A DNA stretch of 22,751 nt from IMG/VR virus record IMGVR_UViG_3300021961_000683, positions 1 to 22,751 of that record. One strand, written 5' to 3'. Position 1 is the first letter of the stretch. Every line of letters begins with the position of its first letter. This document shows positions 6,404 to 15,197 of this stretch, one piece after another. The position numbers were made by a program, and so were the translations under genes. Origin of the DNA: a virus. The notes beneath the pieces are model-generated. The model searched no databases. It had not been told where the DNA came from and worked only from the letters and a program-made list of their open reading frames with translations.

Positions 6404-7675
6404 TTAACTACAACCCACTACATCGCTTGGGCATGGAGCGCTCCAAGTTATTTTTGTCGATATGTCTAATACATTTAAAACGTCTTTAAAAAAGTAATCG
6501 TCAGAAGGTAAATTTGACATATTTATTGTATGACTTGTTGTATTTATATCTCCAGTTAAATAACCTCCTGTTGAATAAAATAAACAATCAGCAAATGGTA
6601 AATCCGACCCGTAAGAAAACACTAAAGATTTAGCTCTGTAATAATTTACTCCGTCTGACCAAGCTGATCTCGGCCAAGTATACAATCTTGACAAAGAACG
6701 AGATCTGTCAGTTGCTGTATAAGGCAATGGATATAAAGTTACGTTTTCATTTTCAAAGTAAGATATAGTGCTAAATGATGGATTTAGATAATCCCCAGTA
6801 CTTGGAAGAGTTCTATAACCTTTTCTTATTCGGTTTATTCTCCCATATTTTGTGTCTGCCAATTTTGCTGAATGAAAATCATATTTAAAAGTACAAATTC
6901 CGCTGTATCCACTAAATCCATCATCCACTGGTCCGCCATTGTATTGATTTACTTCAAACTCTAAATTATCAGTACTCAAATAAGCTCTTAAATAGAGCGC
7001 ATCTGAGATAGATGGCTCCAAGTATGGTCCGTAATTGCTTTGAATTGTTCCATTTGCAGATATCGTTTTTAATCCATGATGAATCAAAGAATAAGCCCCA
7101 GAAAGTTGATCCCAAAAAGTGCATGGGTCTGGTGGACCGACTGTTATAGCATTATTCGTATTAATAATATTTTCGAAATAATAAACTCCAGTTGGAACTG
7201 AAATATTTAATTTATAGGTTATAACAGAATAATCTCCACTTGGAATTACTATAGATCCTGTTATTCTAGAAAAAGCTTTACCAGAAGGATTATTGTTTAC
7301 TTGATTTGTTGGAGAAACCATTATTTCACCAATATTCAAACCACCTGATCCAATTCCTGATATATTCCAAGCTCTATATAAAGTTATGCCACTTAAATTT
7401 TCAGTTGTACCACACGCATTATTTACATAATTACTTTGTCCAAGATATGAATATGAAGGTATAACTGTATCTAATCCAGTTGTAGTACTTAAATTATTAG
7501 CGCTAGTACCACTTCCTAATGATAAATAACTAAAACAGCTAGCTACTGAAGTATCATATATATAAGAAAGTCCAGTTGAAGTTATAAAATTAGGATAGGT
7601 TTTGGTAGACTTTAATTCTCCTTTAGGATCATAAATGTCTACAACATATTCTCCTTTTAAACTAAAATAAGACAT
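6404..7675 (-). CDS. Virion protein, shorter paralogue of the 842-aa neighbour
   Basis: The protein has about 423 residues from ATG 7675, two bases after the upstream stop. The ATG at 7711 is possible but would overlap the upstream gene and add 12 residues that do not match the paralogue. It aligns with the N-terminal part of the 842-aa protein: VDIYDPKGEL...NFITSTGL, CFSYLSLGSGTSAN, TLYRAWNIS, AFSRITGSIVIPSG, LIHHGLKTIS and YLEPSISD. The 'NFIT..GL...F.YLS.G.G' opening resembles attachment domains of phage tail and fibre proteins. It is rich in Ser, Thr, Tyr, Asn and Gly and largely beta-like, with no signal peptide. A surface virion protein is likely; its exact place is unknown. Confidence 0.72.
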   Translation of the reverse strand: MSYFSLKGEYVVDIYDPKGELKSTKTYPNFITSTGLSYIYDTSVASCFSYLSLGSGTSANNLSTTTGLDTVIPSYSYLGQSNYVNNACGTTENLSGITLYRAWNISGIGSGGLNIGEIMVSPTNQVNNNPSGKAFSRITGSIVIPSGDYSVITYKLNISVPTGVYYFENIINTNNAITVGPPDPCTFWDQLSGAYSLIHHGLKTISANGTIQSNYGPYLEPSISDALYLRAYLSTDNLEFEVNQYNGGPVDDGFSGYSGICTFKYDFHSAKLADTKYGRINRIRKGYRTLPSTGDYLNPSFSTISYFENENVTLYPLPYTATDRSRSLSRLYTWPRSAWSDGVNYYRAKSLVFSYGSDLPFADCLFYSTGGYLTGDINTTSHTINMSNLPSDDYFFKDVLNVLDISTKITWSAPCPSDVVGCS

Positions 7676-7676
7676 A

Positions 7677-10205
7677 TTATATAGTAGGCTCGGTACAATT
7701 TGAAATTCCACCGCAAGTTGAAGACCAATTTAATTGAAAATACATTTCTAATGTATTGTCATAACTCATAGCTGGATAAGCGCCACCATATTCTCCAATA
7801 TTATAAGTATTGGATCCACTTTCTTGAATTACTCCATGATTAGGAAGAATTCTAAAACCCTCTTGATGTTTGATAACGCCGGATGGCCTATTAAAACTAG
7901 CTAATATTCCAGTATAAGGAAGATTTGATATATCGTATCTAATATTAACTCCATCTAAAGAAGAATCAACGGCGTGTAATGTCAAATCAAATGTCTCTCC
8001 GCCCCTACTTCCGCTTATGTTAAGTTCTACACCCGCAGAAACTCCAGTATAATTTCCACTCACACCTCTATTTAGCAGACCAGCATCTGAATTTTCGAAT
8101 AATCCAGTCAATCTATTGCCATACATACTGTCTTGGTCAGTAATAGAAAAAGGTTCGTTAGTAGTTATCTGATTTGATATATCAAATGTTTTAGTTGCAA
8201 CTTCTTCGCCACCAATGCCATAATACGTTATAGTTGCCTCGGCAAATATTACAGATATTCCTGATTCTTGAGATAAAAATGTACTATTATTTTTTATGCC
8301 TGAATTATTATAGGTGCCAGAAAATAAGAAATATCCACTTCTATAATCACCCCCTAAATTCGTAACGTCTCCATTTAATCTATGCGAGATTCCAGAAGCT
8401 AAAGTAGCATCTACGCTACTTAAGTCCAAAGTGTCAAATATTCTATAATTAGCATATCCACTATCTGAGATATAATCGTTTTGATCTGTAAAATTAAATG
8501 ATTCTCCACTATAAGTTAATTCCCTTAAGTTTAACGATAGTTGATTTCCAAAAATAGATGGATAATATACGGCTCCAGTGGCATTAGGTTCCACTCTGTT
8601 GTATAAAGAATGATCAGCTACTCCATAGTCAGGAATCGTTAATGGGTTATACCCATTGTTTTGAAAACCAGTAATATGGCCGCTAGAGTCAACTACTCCT
8701 GAAACGATATAGTGTCCCAAGGCGTTCGTGTCATAACCTAATTTATAAACTCCACTTCCAGAATTTAATATTCCAGCGCCACTTAATATTCTATATCTTT
8801 GAGGAGTAGCTCTTCCAGAAGAATCGAATAAAAGTCCATCAACTATTGGATAATATGTACCGTTGTTATTGTAAGCTATTACAAAACTTCCAACCCTACT
8901 ATTCCAACCTAAACTATTTACAGGTGGGAAAAATATTTTTCTTGTCAAAGATTGCGTTCTGCCAGTATCATAATTGTAAGCTAGGTTTGCTGTTAGTGCA
9001 GAAACTATTGCTTTATCTCCGAACGATAAATAATCATTATTTATTCCACTTGCTCCAACAGTGGCGGTATTTATATTTTTAGAATAAGTTAAATTCTTTA
9101 ATGTATAATCTATATCGCTAGTGGTTGTTTCAGTTCTATAGTCTGAAGTTATTGGTATTTTTCTTTGTTTTAATCTTATGTTAGATGGCAGTTTTTGAGA
9201 ATCAGGTATTGAAGAATTTAAGCCTAATTGAGTTATAGTTTTTATAGCCAAATCTCCAGTTTGATAATATTCTTCATCGGTAAGTTGATCCCTAGATGCG
9301 TCTGCTCCATAGAAATCTGGAGAATAATTTGTAATAAGACCATCTCCTAAATAAGAAGAACTAGACGAAGAATTTTTTCCACCAGTAACTGAAACCTCAA
9401 ATTCTCCTAGATCTGGAGAAAAATAAGCAGAAATTTTATTTTCATCAACTAAGCAAGGTTCCATAGCATCTCCATACTCTGGAGTAAATGTAGAGCCATA
9501 TTTGTCGATCAATCTAAATCCATGATATATTTGTTTATAATATCCAGAAGTATTTTTCCAACCACTAACTATTTCTCCATCATTATCTATATTAGCGTTG
9601 GTAGTTAAAAACGTGCCTGTATCAAAAGTAGTAACCCCAGTATTTAAAACATTTAAATTTAATCTATAACTTATAAGTGCTTTTGTTCCGGCTGGAATAA
9701 CTATTGATCGAACTACTCTACTAAAAGCAGAGCCAGTTCCGTACAAAGTGGAATCACCGCTGGTTGCGTGTACTGAAAATTCATTGATAGTTAAAGAACC
9801 AACTAATGTATTTTCTCCTGTTGGCATTTGCCAAGTTCTATATAAACTTGGCCCTTGAGGTCTGGATACAGTACCACAACCACCCCCGAAACCGTTGCTG
9901 TCAGGCATATGATAGATGTTCCTGCCCATAAAAATCCCACTTTGAGTCCCAGCGCTATGCTGCACACCATTTGTATGTGGAGTAGTTAGAAAAGTGGTTC
10001 CAGTTGTATTCGCGTTATTTCCCTGACCAATTGACAAAAATCTAAAGCAATCAGCGAACGGGTAGTAGCTTACCATTTTTAATCCGCTCTGTGTAATGAA
10101 ATTGTTGAACCATTCACCTTCTTGTATCAATTTATTGTTACCGTCATAAACATCAACTTTAAAAGCTCCTTCAAGTCCTAAATTTATTTCTTGTGCCTTA
10201 GCCAT
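7677..10205 (-). CDS. Large virion/adhesin-type protein
   Basis: The protein has 842 residues, beginning MAKAQEINLGLEGAFKVDVYD. The first ~300 residues are paralogous to the downstream gene (NNFITQSGLK, CFRFLSIGQGNNAN, SLYRTWQMP, AFSRVVRSIVIPAG, QIYHGFRLID, DAMEPCLVD). Parts of the C-terminal region also correspond (TRSLS-like and final YxLNWSS-type strands), while about 400 residues in between have no counterpart. The protein is rich in SG dipeptides, Asn, Tyr and Thr, typical of beta-structured phage surface proteins. No enzymatic motif was recognised. A leader of 61 bases with AGTGTAAT at 10232-10239 precedes it, one of the few real intergenic gaps in the operon, so it may have its own transcription start. 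Tail fibre, head fibre or neck appendage are all possible. Confidence 0.75.
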   Translation of the reverse strand: MAKAQEINLGLEGAFKVDVYDGNNKLIQEGEWFNNFITQSGLKMVSYYPFADCFRFLSIGQGNNANTTGTTFLTTPHTNGVQHSAGTQSGIFMGRNIYHMPDSNGFGGGCGTVSRPQGPSLYRTWQMPTGENTLVGSLTINEFSVHATSGDSTLYGTGSAFSRVVRSIVIPAGTKALISYRLNLNVLNTGVTTFDTGTFLTTNANIDNDGEIVSGWKNTSGYYKQIYHGFRLIDKYGSTFTPEYGDAMEPCLVDENKISAYFSPDLGEFEVSVTGGKNSSSSSSYLGDGLITNYSPDFYGADASRDQLTDEEYYQTGDLAIKTITQLGLNSSIPDSQKLPSNIRLKQRKIPITSDYRTETTTSDIDYTLKNLTYSKNINTATVGASGINNDYLSFGDKAIVSALTANLAYNYDTGRTQSLTRKIFFPPVNSLGWNSRVGSFVIAYNNNGTYYPIVDGLLFDSSGRATPQRYRILSGAGILNSGSGVYKLGYDTNALGHYIVSGVVDSSGHITGFQNNGYNPLTIPDYGVADHSLYNRVEPNATGAVYYPSIFGNQLSLNLRELTYSGESFNFTDQNDYISDSGYANYRIFDTLDLSSVDATLASGISHRLNGDVTNLGGDYRSGYFLFSGTYNNSGIKNNSTFLSQESGISVIFAEATITYYGIGGEEVATKTFDISNQITTNEPFSITDQDSMYGNRLTGLFENSDAGLLNRGVSGNYTGVSAGVELNISGSRGGETFDLTLHAVDSSLDGVNIRYDISNLPYTGILASFNRPSGVIKHQEGFRILPNHGVIQESGSNTYNIGEYGGAYPAMSYDNTLEMYFQLNWSSTCGGISNCTEPTI

Positions 10206-10231
10206 ATTATTAATACGTTATATAATTGTTA

Positions 10232-10239
10232 ATTACACT
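10232..10239 (-). promoter_or_regulatory. AGTGTAAT motif upstream of the 842-aa gene
   Basis: On the minus strand, AGTGTAAT lies 26 bases before the ATG at 10205. The spacer is AT-rich and includes TTATATAACG. It is in the 61-base gap between two virion genes. The orientation matches that of the gene it precedes. Function is inferred from recurrence. Confidence 0.4.
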
Positions 10240-10266
10240 CAAAAATTAAAAAAAAATATAGTTTTT

Positions 10267-10914
10267 TTAACTAGCTCCCAAATAGCTACCAGAAAATATA
10301 ACAAATTCAAATGATTCATAGTCTACACCAGTAAAAGGAATATTTGTTGGTACAAATGGTGGCACATAGTCCGAGTCGGCATACGTACCGCTATAAATTA
10401 AAAATTGAAAATTATTAAAATCAACATCTACTCTCTGGATGGAACCTGATTCTATTGGAAAATTTATGATTGTTTGATCGACATCGACTCCCGAATTTTG
10501 CCCAGAGTTTATCTGAAGATTTGCTGATGCTATATCTTTATTAAAGTCCTCGAAAGATCCAGAATTTATCGAATAATAAGAATTTAAGGAATCATTTGGA
10601 TCTGAAATCAAATGGCTTTCTATATTAAAATTATAAGAAAAAACGTCTCCTATACTTGGAAATAACTGCCCAGTTAAATCAAAATCTAAATTTGAAGAAT
10701 CATTAAATGCGGCGGTTGTGTTGCCACTTATACCTAAACTTATTTCGCTTTTATCATATACAAGCGGGAAATTAGTAAATTTAACTACTTTTATCTTAAA
10801 ATTTGAATCATCTACAGCTACAAACGTACTTCTGGTTTGTGTGCCGTAAGTTCTACTCTCATAATTTAGCTGAGAATATAGAGAGCTTTGCAGATGACCA
10901 TAAGGTGTTCCCAT
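10267..10914 (-). CDS. Unknown virion-type protein with duplicated C-terminal motif
   Basis: The protein has 215 residues, beginning MGTPYGHLQSSLYSQLNYES. It is rich in Ser, Asp, Asn, Phe and Tyr, without membrane segments or a signal peptide. The last 55 residues contain a tandem motif: VDVDFNNFQFLIYSGTY, then a Pro-rich joint (VPPFVPTNIPF), then VDYESFEFVIFSGSY at the very end. The same composition (SG steps, beta-rich) occurs in the adjacent 842-aa and collagen-like proteins, suggesting a virion component. It lies 11 bases after the portal stop codon and is followed by a 61-base gap. I do not recognise the family; a head-tail connector or appendage subunit is possible from the portal-adjacent position only. 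Confidence 0.7.
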   Translation of the reverse strand: MGTPYGHLQSSLYSQLNYESRTYGTQTRSTFVAVDDSNFKIKVVKFTNFPLVYDKSEISLGISGNTTAAFNDSSNLDFDLTGQLFPSIGDVFSYNFNIESHLISDPNDSLNSYYSINSGSFEDFNKDIASANLQINSGQNSGVDVDQTIINFPIESGSIQRVDVDFNNFQFLIYSGTYADSDYVPPFVPTNIPFTGVDYESFEFVIFSGSYLGAS

Positions 10915-10925
10915 TTTGTTTTAAA

Positions 10926-12896
10926 TTAAGCATCTTTAATGCTATTGTATAAAATACTAGCCAAATAAAAATCTAATCCATGTGTTGCCGCTATATCAGT
11001 AATTTCGGAAACTCTATTTGAATTTTTATCAATTGGATTGTCAAGATAGAAGTTTATATTTTCATTCCACTTGTCTGGAGCTTCATTTGCTATAATGGTT
11101 TTAACTATTTGGTCTATAATAAAATCATCTTTTTCTGATAATTTTCTAATTTTAGATTTTTTCTTGTAAGATTTTACAACTTCAGACTCAAGGCTTCCAG
11201 CTTTTATCATGTTTTCTTTAACTTTAGAAAGACTGTATTTTGCATTTGAGTTATTGCCAATTGGTGAAACAGTTTCCTTGCTCTTTGGAATGCCAGTTGT
11301 CCCAGATGGCCTACCTGAATTATGAAGTGAATTTCCCGGTATTTCAGGCTCATCATCTTTTCCATCTGTAGGAGCAACAGACGGCGCTCCTATTAACGGC
11401 TGATAAAGACCCTCTTTTCTAAAACCAGTAAATTCTCTTTGACTTTCGATAGAAGAAGATTGTTCTGGTAAGTTGTGGGTTTCAATAGCTTCAAGAAGTT
11501 CTTTTGGCGTGAGAATACCTAACTCAGCAAGTCTCGTATACACTTTGGCGTATGTTCCATTGTCCTTTAAATCAATTTCTTGTAAAATTGGCGTTGGATA
11601 GCTCTTGAATCCCATTTCTCTAGAAATTCTTTTTATTTCTGGATACAAGAAATTCTGCAAAAACGCCTGTCTAGCTTGCTTTAATCTCGCTACGAAAACT
11701 TCTATTTTAGCTGTTTGATTTGCATATTTTTCTCCACCGGCAAATACATTATTCAATCCGATGTTAATATCTCTATCAAATATTTCGTATTTTTTTGGAT
11801 CTAAAAGATCTGAAATTTGAGGTATTACAAATTGAACTTTAGTGGTATAATCAGCAACCAAAACCCTGCCAACAGATTGATTTTCAAAAAGTCTTTGTAA
11901 AGCAATTAAATTTTTATTATTTATTCCTCCTTTTTCTGGCTCTGTTCCTGTTGTAACAAGCAAAACTGCTTGCTGCATACAACGAGCAACAGCCATGTCC
12001 ATTTTCTTCATTTCGTATTTGAAGTTAATGTCTTCAAGTACTGGATAACCCATAGGCACACTAAATGGCTCGTAATCTTGTTTCTTATAGAAAACCGCTT
12101 GCATTTTTTCACGGTTAAGAGGAAACCAAATCTGAATATTAAATTTTTTAATTATTTGATCTTTTACATTGTCAGGCAGAGAATCTAAAAACTCCTTATC
12201 TTCTTCAGTTTGAGGAAAACGAAGTCTTTGTAATTCATAATCATTTAATAATTTATAATAAGTAGGTATACCAAAGTTTATTGTTCCCTCAATCTGAATA
12301 TCTGCTGGATTTAATATTACGTATCTAATGGGCAATTTATATTGCTTCGCCGCATAGGAAGATTTTGAAGATCCAAATAATTGGACGATTCGTGAAACGT
12401 CTTGTTGTTTTAATTTAGTATCAAATCTATATAAAAATACATTTCCACTTCTAAAATACTCACGGAAAAACTGGTCTTGTAAATTCCATAGATTTATTTT
12501 TTTGAAAAATGCATCAAAAAAAGATCTGGATTTAGCATTGCCTCCTTTGAAGTTTATGTCACTGACACTGAACTCGGTCATCAAATCAATTGTATTTCTA
12601 AATACAGAAAAATTATAATAAGCTTTTTGACATAATTCTATTGCATCTTTTACTGTTACTCCGCTTCTATTATTTATTTTTACTCCGCTGCTATACGGAA
12701 TCAAACCGTCTTCAATATTCTTAAATCTATCTGTTCGCTCAATTGAAGAAGAGATATTTCTCCTAGTTGATGTTTCCCTCGCAGCAGTTGTTGATGCTAC
12801 AGACTTGTAAGCTAAAACGTCATCTATCGAATAAGGAGATCCATCTTCGTTAGATGTATTTTTTGTATTTTTATTATTTTTATTCGCCGCTTTCAT
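10926..12896 (-). CDS. Portal protein
   Basis: The protein has 656 residues and would form the dodecameric ring at the packaging vertex, where the terminase docks. The sequence has the course of a portal: a disordered Lys/Asn/Ser-rich N-terminus, a helical entry region (CQKAYYNFSVFRNTIDLMTE), an FREYFRSGNVFLYRFDT strand pair, a central NPADIQIEG segment, a helical stem region near DRDINIGLNNVFAGGEKYAN and ARLKQARQAFLQNFLYPEIK, and the typical LAELGILTPKELLEAIETHNLP. A Pro/Gly/Ser-rich linker (about 500-560) leads to an extra helical C-terminal domain of about 95 residues, so it is longer than T4 gp20. The start overlaps the previous stop as TAATG, implying translational coupling. Confidence 0.92.
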   Translation of the reverse strand: MKAANKNNKNTKNTSNEDGSPYSIDDVLAYKSVASTTAARETSTRRNISSSIERTDRFKNIEDGLIPYSSGVKINNRSGVTVKDAIELCQKAYYNFSVFRNTIDLMTEFSVSDINFKGGNAKSRSFFDAFFKKINLWNLQDQFFREYFRSGNVFLYRFDTKLKQQDVSRIVQLFGSSKSSYAAKQYKLPIRYVILNPADIQIEGTINFGIPTYYKLLNDYELQRLRFPQTEEDKEFLDSLPDNVKDQIIKKFNIQIWFPLNREKMQAVFYKKQDYEPFSVPMGYPVLEDINFKYEMKKMDMAVARCMQQAVLLVTTGTEPEKGGINNKNLIALQRLFENQSVGRVLVADYTTKVQFVIPQISDLLDPKKYEIFDRDINIGLNNVFAGGEKYANQTAKIEVFVARLKQARQAFLQNFLYPEIKRISREMGFKSYPTPILQEIDLKDNGTYAKVYTRLAELGILTPKELLEAIETHNLPEQSSSIESQREFTGFRKEGLYQPLIGAPSVAPTDGKDDEPEIPGNSLHNSGRPSGTTGIPKSKETVSPIGNNSNAKYSLSKVKENMIKAGSLESEVVKSYKKKSKIRKLSEKDDFIIDQIVKTIIANEAPDKWNENINFYLDNPIDKNSNRVSEITDIAATHGLDFYLASILYNSIKDA

Positions 12897-15169
12897 TATA
12901 CAGTATAGTCAGTTGAGTATGTACCTAATATTATAGGGTTTGATCCTCTATTATTAAAACGAACAAATGTAAATAATGCTGAATGTCCTTGAGTCGTTGT
13001 AAATAATGGATTTGTATTTGCCAAAGGCCAATAAATTCCGTTCATCCATTGAAACGGAGCATCAGATACACTTGCTGGAGAGGCTCCAGAATTATTAATT
13101 TTTAAAATATAGACCGCACCCGTCAAAAATGTTCCAGTATTGAATTCTATAACGACTTCATTTCCTGTAATATAATATTCTTGAGCGTCGTAAGTCGAAA
13201 AATCTATTGTATTTGTAACGTGTGATGGTAAAAGAGAATTATTTCCAGAAACGCTATATTGAACAGTGCCACGATCTCCCTTTTCTCCTTGTATGCCTCC
13301 AGAACATAATATGGACCACCTTAATCCACTTATTCCATCTCCGTTTTCGTTTACATCCACAATTGGGTTATAATCTCCCGCATCAGACGTATATCTAACA
13401 AAAGACGATCCTGACAAAAATACAACATCATCTTCATAGTAAGTGGTCCCAATATCAGTCCAAATTCCTTTAAAATTATTTGAAAGGTTTCCTTCTGGTC
13501 CGATTGATCCGCTAGCGCCAGATGGTCCAATTTGACCTCCGCTAGCCAATAAACCCCATACATAGATTGGATTGCCAGTTATAGAATATAAAATTGGATC
13601 TAAATTAGAATTTCCAGAAAGAGCCAAATAACAGTTGCCACTTCTTGTTACAATATCTTGTGCCGAATAAGATGTAGAACTACTCCATATTCCAGAATAT
13701 TTATTAGATAAAGAACCTGCTGGTCCAGTGGCTCCAACGGCTCCGTTTGCACCATCGGCTCCTCCTGATGCAAGAACATACCAATATGTATCTACGTAAC
13801 TTTCTGGATTATAATTTAAATTACTTCCTATTATTGAAGTGTAACTACTTTTATTATAATAGACTACATCTCCTTGGTCATAAGAAACGCTTGCATTCCA
13901 AAGACCTTGAAAAGCATTTGATATATCTCCAGCATCGCCTTTTTCTCCTTGGATACCAGCATCTCCTTGTGGGCCTTGTGGACCTGTATCTCCTTGATCT
14001 CCTTGATCTCCTTTTGGACCTCTAAGACCTGATGCACCACTTGGACCCTGTGGGCCAACCGGAGCATGATCATAAATAGAAAAATCTCCAAGAACATAAT
14101 GTTCTTCTTCTTCAAATCTTTCACCGTTATATAAATCTCTGACTTCAAAACCCCACTTGTATTGGCCAGTAGAGGCATTAAGACTTAATGTAACATAATA
14201 ATTCAGTCTTCCAGATCCTTCTTCATAAGAAGAAAAAAGATCAACTTCATCTATTGTTCCACCAGATGGAAGAGCGGTATATCCTTCGGGTATAATATAT
14301 CTACCTGTTGGGGTTCCAGTATTATATAAAGTAAATTTTAAATATCTACCTGTATCAGATTCACCAGTTAGCCAATTAGTTTGGGTTAAAATTGGGGTGT
14401 AAGGATAAATTTCAGAAGGAATATAGTCTTGTAAAGTATTTAATCCCCCTTGTTGAATTACGTAACTGAATCCCTTTACAAAATTTAAATCTGGATTATA
14501 ACCATTGATACCATTCACTGAAGTATATGGATCAAATTCTCCAGAATAAATTCCGCTTATCTGTTCAAATATGTAATTTATTCCTCCTACCTGTCCCTGC
14601 ACCCCTCGCTCTCCTGTACCTCCAGCTACTTGTATCGTATCACCCGTCGTTCCGTTATCGAATAAGAAATTTATTAAAGTATAAGCTCCAGAGCCGCTAC
14701 TTACATATCCTGTTACTGAAACTCCAGACGCTCCAGATTCACCAGCAACGCCACTAGCTCCAGATGGAATACTTATAGGATCTAAAATTCCACCGTTACT
14801 TAATAGAAGATAAAAAGATGAATATCCGCCATTTGCAAAACCCGAACCAGAAGCTCCAGTTATTCCTATACCAGAAGCTCCAGATGGTCCGGTTTCACCG
14901 ACTGGACCCACGATACCCTCTGAACCTGTTATTAGTTGATCGTTTAGGTAAAGACCGCTTTCTCCAATACTTAAGTAATTATTTCCTAAATAAATTCCAG
15001 ACTCTAGCCACAAATCTTTAAAAGCTATTCCAGAACCACCTAAATTTTGCCCTAAACCAGTTGGAGTTATATTCCCAGTTATGTTAAGACCAGATTTAGA
15101 AATAACATCTAAAACAAACCCACTAAATTCAGGTTGGTTTACTTGTCTTAATTGTACTAAATTAGCCAT
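12896..15169 (-). CDS. Collagen-like/carbohydrate-binding mosaic virion protein
   Basis: The protein has about 757 residues from ATG 15169 (MANLVQLRQVNQPEF); a TTG at 15184 would add five residues and is less likely. In order it shows a fibre-like N-terminus (about 1-80), short Gly-X-Y stretches (GPVGETGPSGASG), a unique beta-rich domain (about 195-365), a longer collagen block (about 371-415, GPKGDQGDQGDTGPQGPQGD) and three related modules of 50-60 residues. Each module reads roughly 'F.GIW....Y..DDVV...S..Y....SN.NP....W.LLASGG', like CBM5/12-type chitin/carbohydrate-binding repeats, and they are separated by further Gly-X-Y. A C-terminal beta domain ends the protein (ITGNEVVIEFNTGTF, then LKINNSGASP). 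A trimeric adhesive fibre is the natural reading. Its place between large terminase and portal is unusual. Confidence 0.8.
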   Translation of the reverse strand: MANLVQLRQVNQPEFSGFVLDVISKSGLNITGNITPTGLGQNLGGSGIAFKDLWLESGIYLGNNYLSIGESGLYLNDQLITGSEGIVGPVGETGPSGASGIGITGASGSGFANGGYSSFYLLLSNGGILDPISIPSGASGVAGESGASGVSVTGYVSSGSGAYTLINFLFDNGTTGDTIQVAGGTGERGVQGQVGGINYIFEQISGIYSGEFDPYTSVNGINGYNPDLNFVKGFSYVIQQGGLNTLQDYIPSEIYPYTPILTQTNWLTGESDTGRYLKFTLYNTGTPTGRYIIPEGYTALPSGGTIDEVDLFSSYEEGSGRLNYYVTLSLNASTGQYKWGFEVRDLYNGERFEEEEHYVLGDFSIYDHAPVGPQGPSGASGLRGPKGDQGDQGDTGPQGPQGDAGIQGEKGDAGDISNAFQGLWNASVSYDQGDVVYYNKSSYTSIIGSNLNYNPESYVDTYWYVLASGGADGANGAVGATGPAGSLSNKYSGIWSSSTSYSAQDIVTRSGNCYLALSGNSNLDPILYSITGNPIYVWGLLASGGQIGPSGASGSIGPEGNLSNNFKGIWTDIGTTYYEDDVVFLSGSSFVRYTSDAGDYNPIVDVNENGDGISGLRWSILCSGGIQGEKGDRGTVQYSVSGNNSLLPSHVTNTIDFSTYDAQEYYITGNEVVIEFNTGTFLTGAVYILKINNSGASPASVSDAPFQWMNGIYWPLANTNPLFTTTQGHSALFTFVRFNNRGSNPIILGTYSTDYTV
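13295..13909 (-). repeat. Three carbohydrate-binding-like modules in tandem
   Basis: Three diverged coding modules lie at about 13760-13909, 13535-13696 and 13295-13474. Shared features are an opening GLW or GIW, a central Y..(Q/E)D(D/I)V segment, an aromatic strand, an NP or DP turn and a closing W..L.SGG. They resemble CBM5/12-type sugar-binding repeats and alternate with short Gly-X-Y linkers. Boundaries are approximate. Confidence 0.6.
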
Positions 15170-15189
15170 ATGCCTTATATACAAATAAA

Positions 15190-15197
15190 ATTACACT
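15190..15197 (-). promoter_or_regulatory. AGTGTAAT motif upstream of the collagen-like gene
   Basis: AGTGTAAT overlaps the end of the large terminase stop region and lies 20 bases before ATG 15169. The spacer contains TATTTGTATAT, an 11-mer also found just before the plus-strand gene at 20211. It is a candidate transcription or leader signal. Confidence 0.4.

Noticed and set aside
7676-7711. Upstream ATG 7711 as start of the short paralogue
   Set aside because: The extra 12 residues overlap the upstream gene and have no match in the paralogue; ATG 7675 does.
10249-10269. A-run/T-run hairpin after the 215-aa gene as a terminator
   Set aside because: The stem is only A-T pairs and too weak to claim.
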